In this document: one piece after another, positions 61,485 to 64,000 of the stretch
Layout: each line of letters begins with the position of its first letter
How positions within the stretch are numbered: position 1 is the first letter of the stretch
DNA from: Rivularia sp. PCC 7116
Lineage (GTDB): Bacteria > Cyanobacteriota > Cyanobacteriia > Cyanobacteriales > Nostocaceae
Assembly: GCF_000316665.1 (NCBI RefSeq)
Contig: NC_019678.1
Location: forward strand, 4,960,001 to 5,024,000
Length of the DNA: 64,000 nucleotides
Direction of reading: 5' to 3'
Program-made: the position numbers and the translations under genes
The notes under the pieces: model-generated
The model's database searches: none
Told to the model about the DNA's origin: nothing
Seen by the model: only the letters and a program-made list of their open reading frames with translations

Positions 61485-64000
61485 ATGGAATTCTCAACTA
61501 ACCCTAATTCAGATAGTTTGCAATTTTCATCATCCTTAAATTCAGACAATCTCCTAAATCCTATTGATGATGGAAACTTGCTTGAATCAACTTCCATCAC
61601 TTTTATCGATAGCAGCATATCCGACTACGAAACCTTGATAGCGGGTATGGAAGAGACTCAAATACATATGCTCGATTCATCACAAGATGCAATCACTCAA
61701 ATTACTCAAACTTTGACGGGTAGCACGGGTATTAAAAGCCTGCATATCTTTTCTCACGGTAATTCTGGCGTTTTAGATTTTGCCGGAAATAATTTAAATG
61801 ATGCTAATTTGGGTGCCTACTCGAATCAAATCCAGTCTTGGGGAGAAGCACTTTCAACAGATGCGGATATCTTGTTTTACGGCTGTAATCTTGCTGCGAC
61901 AGATACAGGTAAACAATTTGTTAATAAAATCAGTAATTTAACAAGTGCCGATGTGGCTGCTTCTGATGATTTAACTGGAAACACAAACCGGGGAGGTGAT
62001 TGGGATTTAGAATTTAATACGGGCAGTATTGAGACAGAAGTAATTGTGCAAAATTGGGCACAAAATGCTTATCAAGATGTACTGGCAAGTTTTACAGTAG
62101 ATAGCATTGCGGATGTTGTAGATAGTAACGACGGTGTAACCACATTAAGAGAAGCTATTGACAGTGCAAATGCTATAGCTGGATTTGATTCGATAGTATT
62201 TGATTCATCCTTATTTGGTAGCCAACAAACTATCGGTTTAAATTTGGGACAGTTAAATATTACCGATAGCGTTAGTATTATCGCACCAGAATTTGTGACG
62301 GTAAGCGGCAATCAAGCTTTCCGAGTATTTGAAATTGCAGCAGGTGCGACGGTGAATTTATCTGGGTTAATAATTACTGACGGGAAAGTCACTGGTGATA
62401 ACGGTGGTGGAATTAAAAGTAGCGGTAATTTGACGCTGGAAAATACTATTGTTCGTAATAATTTTGTTGAAGATGGTAACGGTGGCGGTATTGATAATAC
62501 TGGCGATATTCTAACGGTAATTAACAGTACTATTAGCAGTAACAGTGCAAGAGGTGGCTTTGGCACTAGCGACGGTGGCGGTATCTATAATATTGGTAAG
62601 ACTTTGACGCTAAGCAATAGCAGCATCACTAATAATCAAGGTAGTGACGGTGGTGGTATTTACAATAATGACAACAATTTCACTTTAAATAGTAGTGTTA
62701 TAACCGGCAACAGTATATCAACTTCTGGTGATGCCTTTGGTGGTGGTATTTATAACGCTGGCGATAATCTAGTAGTAAATCAAAGCGTTATTAGTAACAA
62801 TCGAATAATTAGTCTTTTCAATGTTGCTGAAGGTGGTGGTATCTATAATGTTGGTAAAAATTTAATATTAAATAATAGTTTTATTGCTAATAATGTGTCG
62901 CAAAATGGTGGTGGTATATACAGCAAAGATGCAAATCTAACTGTTAATAATAGCACTATTAGTGGCAACGAAGTGGTAGCCGCTAGGGGCGGCAATATTG
63001 GAGGTGGTGGTATTAATGCCACTGGCATTATTACATTAAATAATACGACTATTAGCGATAATTCAGTTAATGGTTCTCGTTTCGGGAATGTTGCTGGTGG
63101 CGGTATTTGGGTTAATGGAATTATTACTATTAACAATAGTAAAATTACTCGCAATTCTGCAACTCCGCGTATTAGTGGTAGAGGAAATAGTGCTTTCGGT
63201 GGGGGTATTTATGCTGATGGTAACTTAACGATGAACAATAGCGCTGTGAGCGAAAATTATGTAGAATCAACGGTATCTGATTTTACTCTTCTTTCTGGCG
63301 GTGGTATTTTTACGAAAGGTAACGCAACGCTAAATAACAGCAATATTAGCAATAATAATGCCATAGGTCGCGGCTTTGGTGAAAGTATAAGTCGTGGTGG
63401 TGGCATCTCAAATATTGCCAACCTAACAATCAACAACACCACTGTTAGTAATAACAAGGCAATTAATCAAGGTAAAAACGTAAGCAGTGGTGGCGGTATT
63501 TCAAATATAGGTACTTTAAGTGTATTGAACATAAATAATAGTACTATCAGCGGTAACGAAGCATTTGAAGGTGGCGGTATTTCAAATGGTGGTAACAATT
63601 TTGCAACTCCAGAATTGAAGGATCTAATTAATCCTGGCGGTACTATAAACATAAGCAACAGCAATATTAGCGATAACAAAGCCGAATCTCAAGGTGGCGG
63701 TATCGTTAACTTTGACAAAGGTAATGTTACCGTAACTAGAACCGGCTTCAACAATAATTCGGCAAGAGATGGTGGTGCGATCGCAGCGAATCCTAACGGC
63801 AAAGTAATGGTAACTGACAGTAGTTTGACTAACAACATTGCAAGCAATATTGGTGGAGCTATCTTTAACAGCAGTATCTTCGATGTCAGTCGCAGCAATT
63901 TGCAAAATAACAAAGCATTAGTTAGCGGTGGTGCTATTTGGAATGTTGGTACGCTAAATGTAAGCAGTAGCAGTGTGGATGATAACCAAGCAACTTTTGA
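61485..64000 (+). CDS. DUF4347 plus beta-helix repeat surface protein, truncated by the window edge
   Basis: An open frame from ATG 61485 to the right edge (at least 838 residues). Residues ~35-205 are a DUF4347 domain: ITFIDSSISDYETLIAG, SLHIFSHGNSGVLDF, DILFYGCNLAATDTG and NRGGDWDLEF. From ~205 comes a right-handed beta-helix: FTVDSIADVVDSNDGVTTLR (a typical lead), then many units of the form GGGIYNxGxxLTLNNSxISNN, like polymorphic outer membrane protein/adhesin repeats. Proteins starting with DUF4347 are giant secreted repeat proteins of cyanobacteria and marine bacteria, often ending in RTX or cadherin-like repeats that would lie beyond the edge. There is no classical signal peptide, which fits type I secretion. 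Opposite-strand frames here are shadows of the repeats. Confidence 0.88.
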   Translation, partial: MEFSTNPNSDSLQFSSSLNSDNLLNPIDDGNLLESTSITFIDSSISDYETLIAGMEETQIHMLDSSQDAITQITQTLTGSTGIKSLHIFSHGNSGVLDFAGNNLNDANLGAYSNQIQSWGEALSTDADILFYGCNLAATDTGKQFVNKISNLTSADVAASDDLTGNTNRGGDWDLEFNTGSIETEVIVQNWAQNAYQDVLASFTVDSIADVVDSNDGVTTLREAIDSANAIAGFDSIVFDSSLFGSQQTIGLNLGQLNITDSVSIIAPEFVTVSGNQAFRVFEIAAGATVNLSGLIITDGKVTGDNGGGIKSSGNLTLENTIVRNNFVEDGNGGGIDNTGDILTVINSTISSNSARGGFGTSDGGGIYNIGKTLTLSNSSITNNQGSDGGGIYNNDNNFTLNSSVITGNSISTSGDAFGGGIYNAGDNLVVNQSVISNNRIISLFNVAEGGGIYNVGKNLILNNSFIANNVSQNGGGIYSKDANLTVNNSTISGNEVVAARGGNIGGGGINATGIITLNNTTISDNSVNGSRFGNVAGGGIWVNGIITINNSKITRNSATPRISGRGNSAFGGGIYADGNLTMNNSAVSENYVESTVSDFTLLSGGGIFTKGNATLNNSNISNNNAIGRGFGESISRGGGISNIANLTINNTTVSNNKAINQGKNVSSGGGISNIGTLSVLNINNSTISGNEAFEGGGISNGGNNFATPELKDLINPGGTINISNSNISDNKAESQGGGIVNFDKGNVTVTRTGFNNNSARDGGAIAANPNGKVMVTDSSLTNNIASNIGGAIFNSSIFDVSRSNLQNNKALVSGGAIWNVGTLNVSSSSVDDNQATF

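Noticed and set aside
62072-63913. Several minus-strand frames with Leu/Pro-rich repeats
   Set aside because: Shadows of the GGGI beta-helix repeats in the plus-strand DUF4347 protein, which has no stop before the window edge.

Overview
The window comes from a filamentous, probably heterocyst-forming cyanobacterium (Nostocales, Calothrix/Rivularia-like). The DNA is AT-rich and scattered with HIP1-type GCGATCGC octamers. Intergenic regions carry heptamer-type short tandem repeats and palindromic dispersed repeats. The gene set is also cyanobacterial: CHAT, CHASE2, DUF928, DUF4912, DUF3288, PEP-CTERM and large secreted repeat proteins. The species cannot be named from the sequence. I saw no tRNA, rRNA, CRISPR array or intact insertion sequence.

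Region 1 (1-18.1 kb) is a surface-protein cluster. It opens with the end of a CHAT-CHASE2 membrane protein and a secreted DUF928 protein, both on +. A minus-strand run follows: three TpsA-type filamentous haemagglutinin/S-layer-like proteins, an RTX protein with a lysozyme-like N-terminus, and an exported TPR-CHAT peptidase-like protein whose start lies 8 nt after the stop of one adhesin. No TpsB transporter is in view. This cluster is the best candidate for an undescribed system: secreted adhesins, a caspase-like processing enzyme, a cell-wall-active effector and a membrane sensor.

Region 2 (18.3-30.5 kb) holds a periplasmic-type MsrB, a small secreted protein, a Uma2 pseudogene, a two-gene unit (a membrane-anchored Hsp70/actin-fold protein plus a glycine-zipper partner), a nucleoside hydrolase, a NACHT-HEAT STAND NTPase with three identical 99-bp repeats, and a TPR protein.

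Region 3 (30.5-36.4 kb) has an XPB-like helicase, a 66-aa protein and a DUF790 (Bax1-like) nuclease, which together resemble the archaeal XPB-Bax1 machine. A protein of unknown function and a pentapeptide-repeat protein follow.

Region 4 (36.5-48.7 kb) has a histidine kinase whose first GAF domain looks like a DXCF-type cyanobacteriochrome, a small secreted protein, a double-domain histidine phosphatase, and a dihydroorotase-like protein lacking several metal ligands. It also has a coiled-coil membrane protein, a CrtISO/phytoene-desaturase-family oxidoreductase, and an MlaF/MlaD lipid-transport pair.

Region 5 (48.8-64 kb) has a PEP-CTERM protein, DUF3288 and small membrane proteins, and a large HTH protein. 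Next come a PstS-like/DUF4912 fusion and an Hsp20 followed by strong terminators. The last gene is a DUF4347 plus beta-helix repeat surface protein that runs off the right edge.
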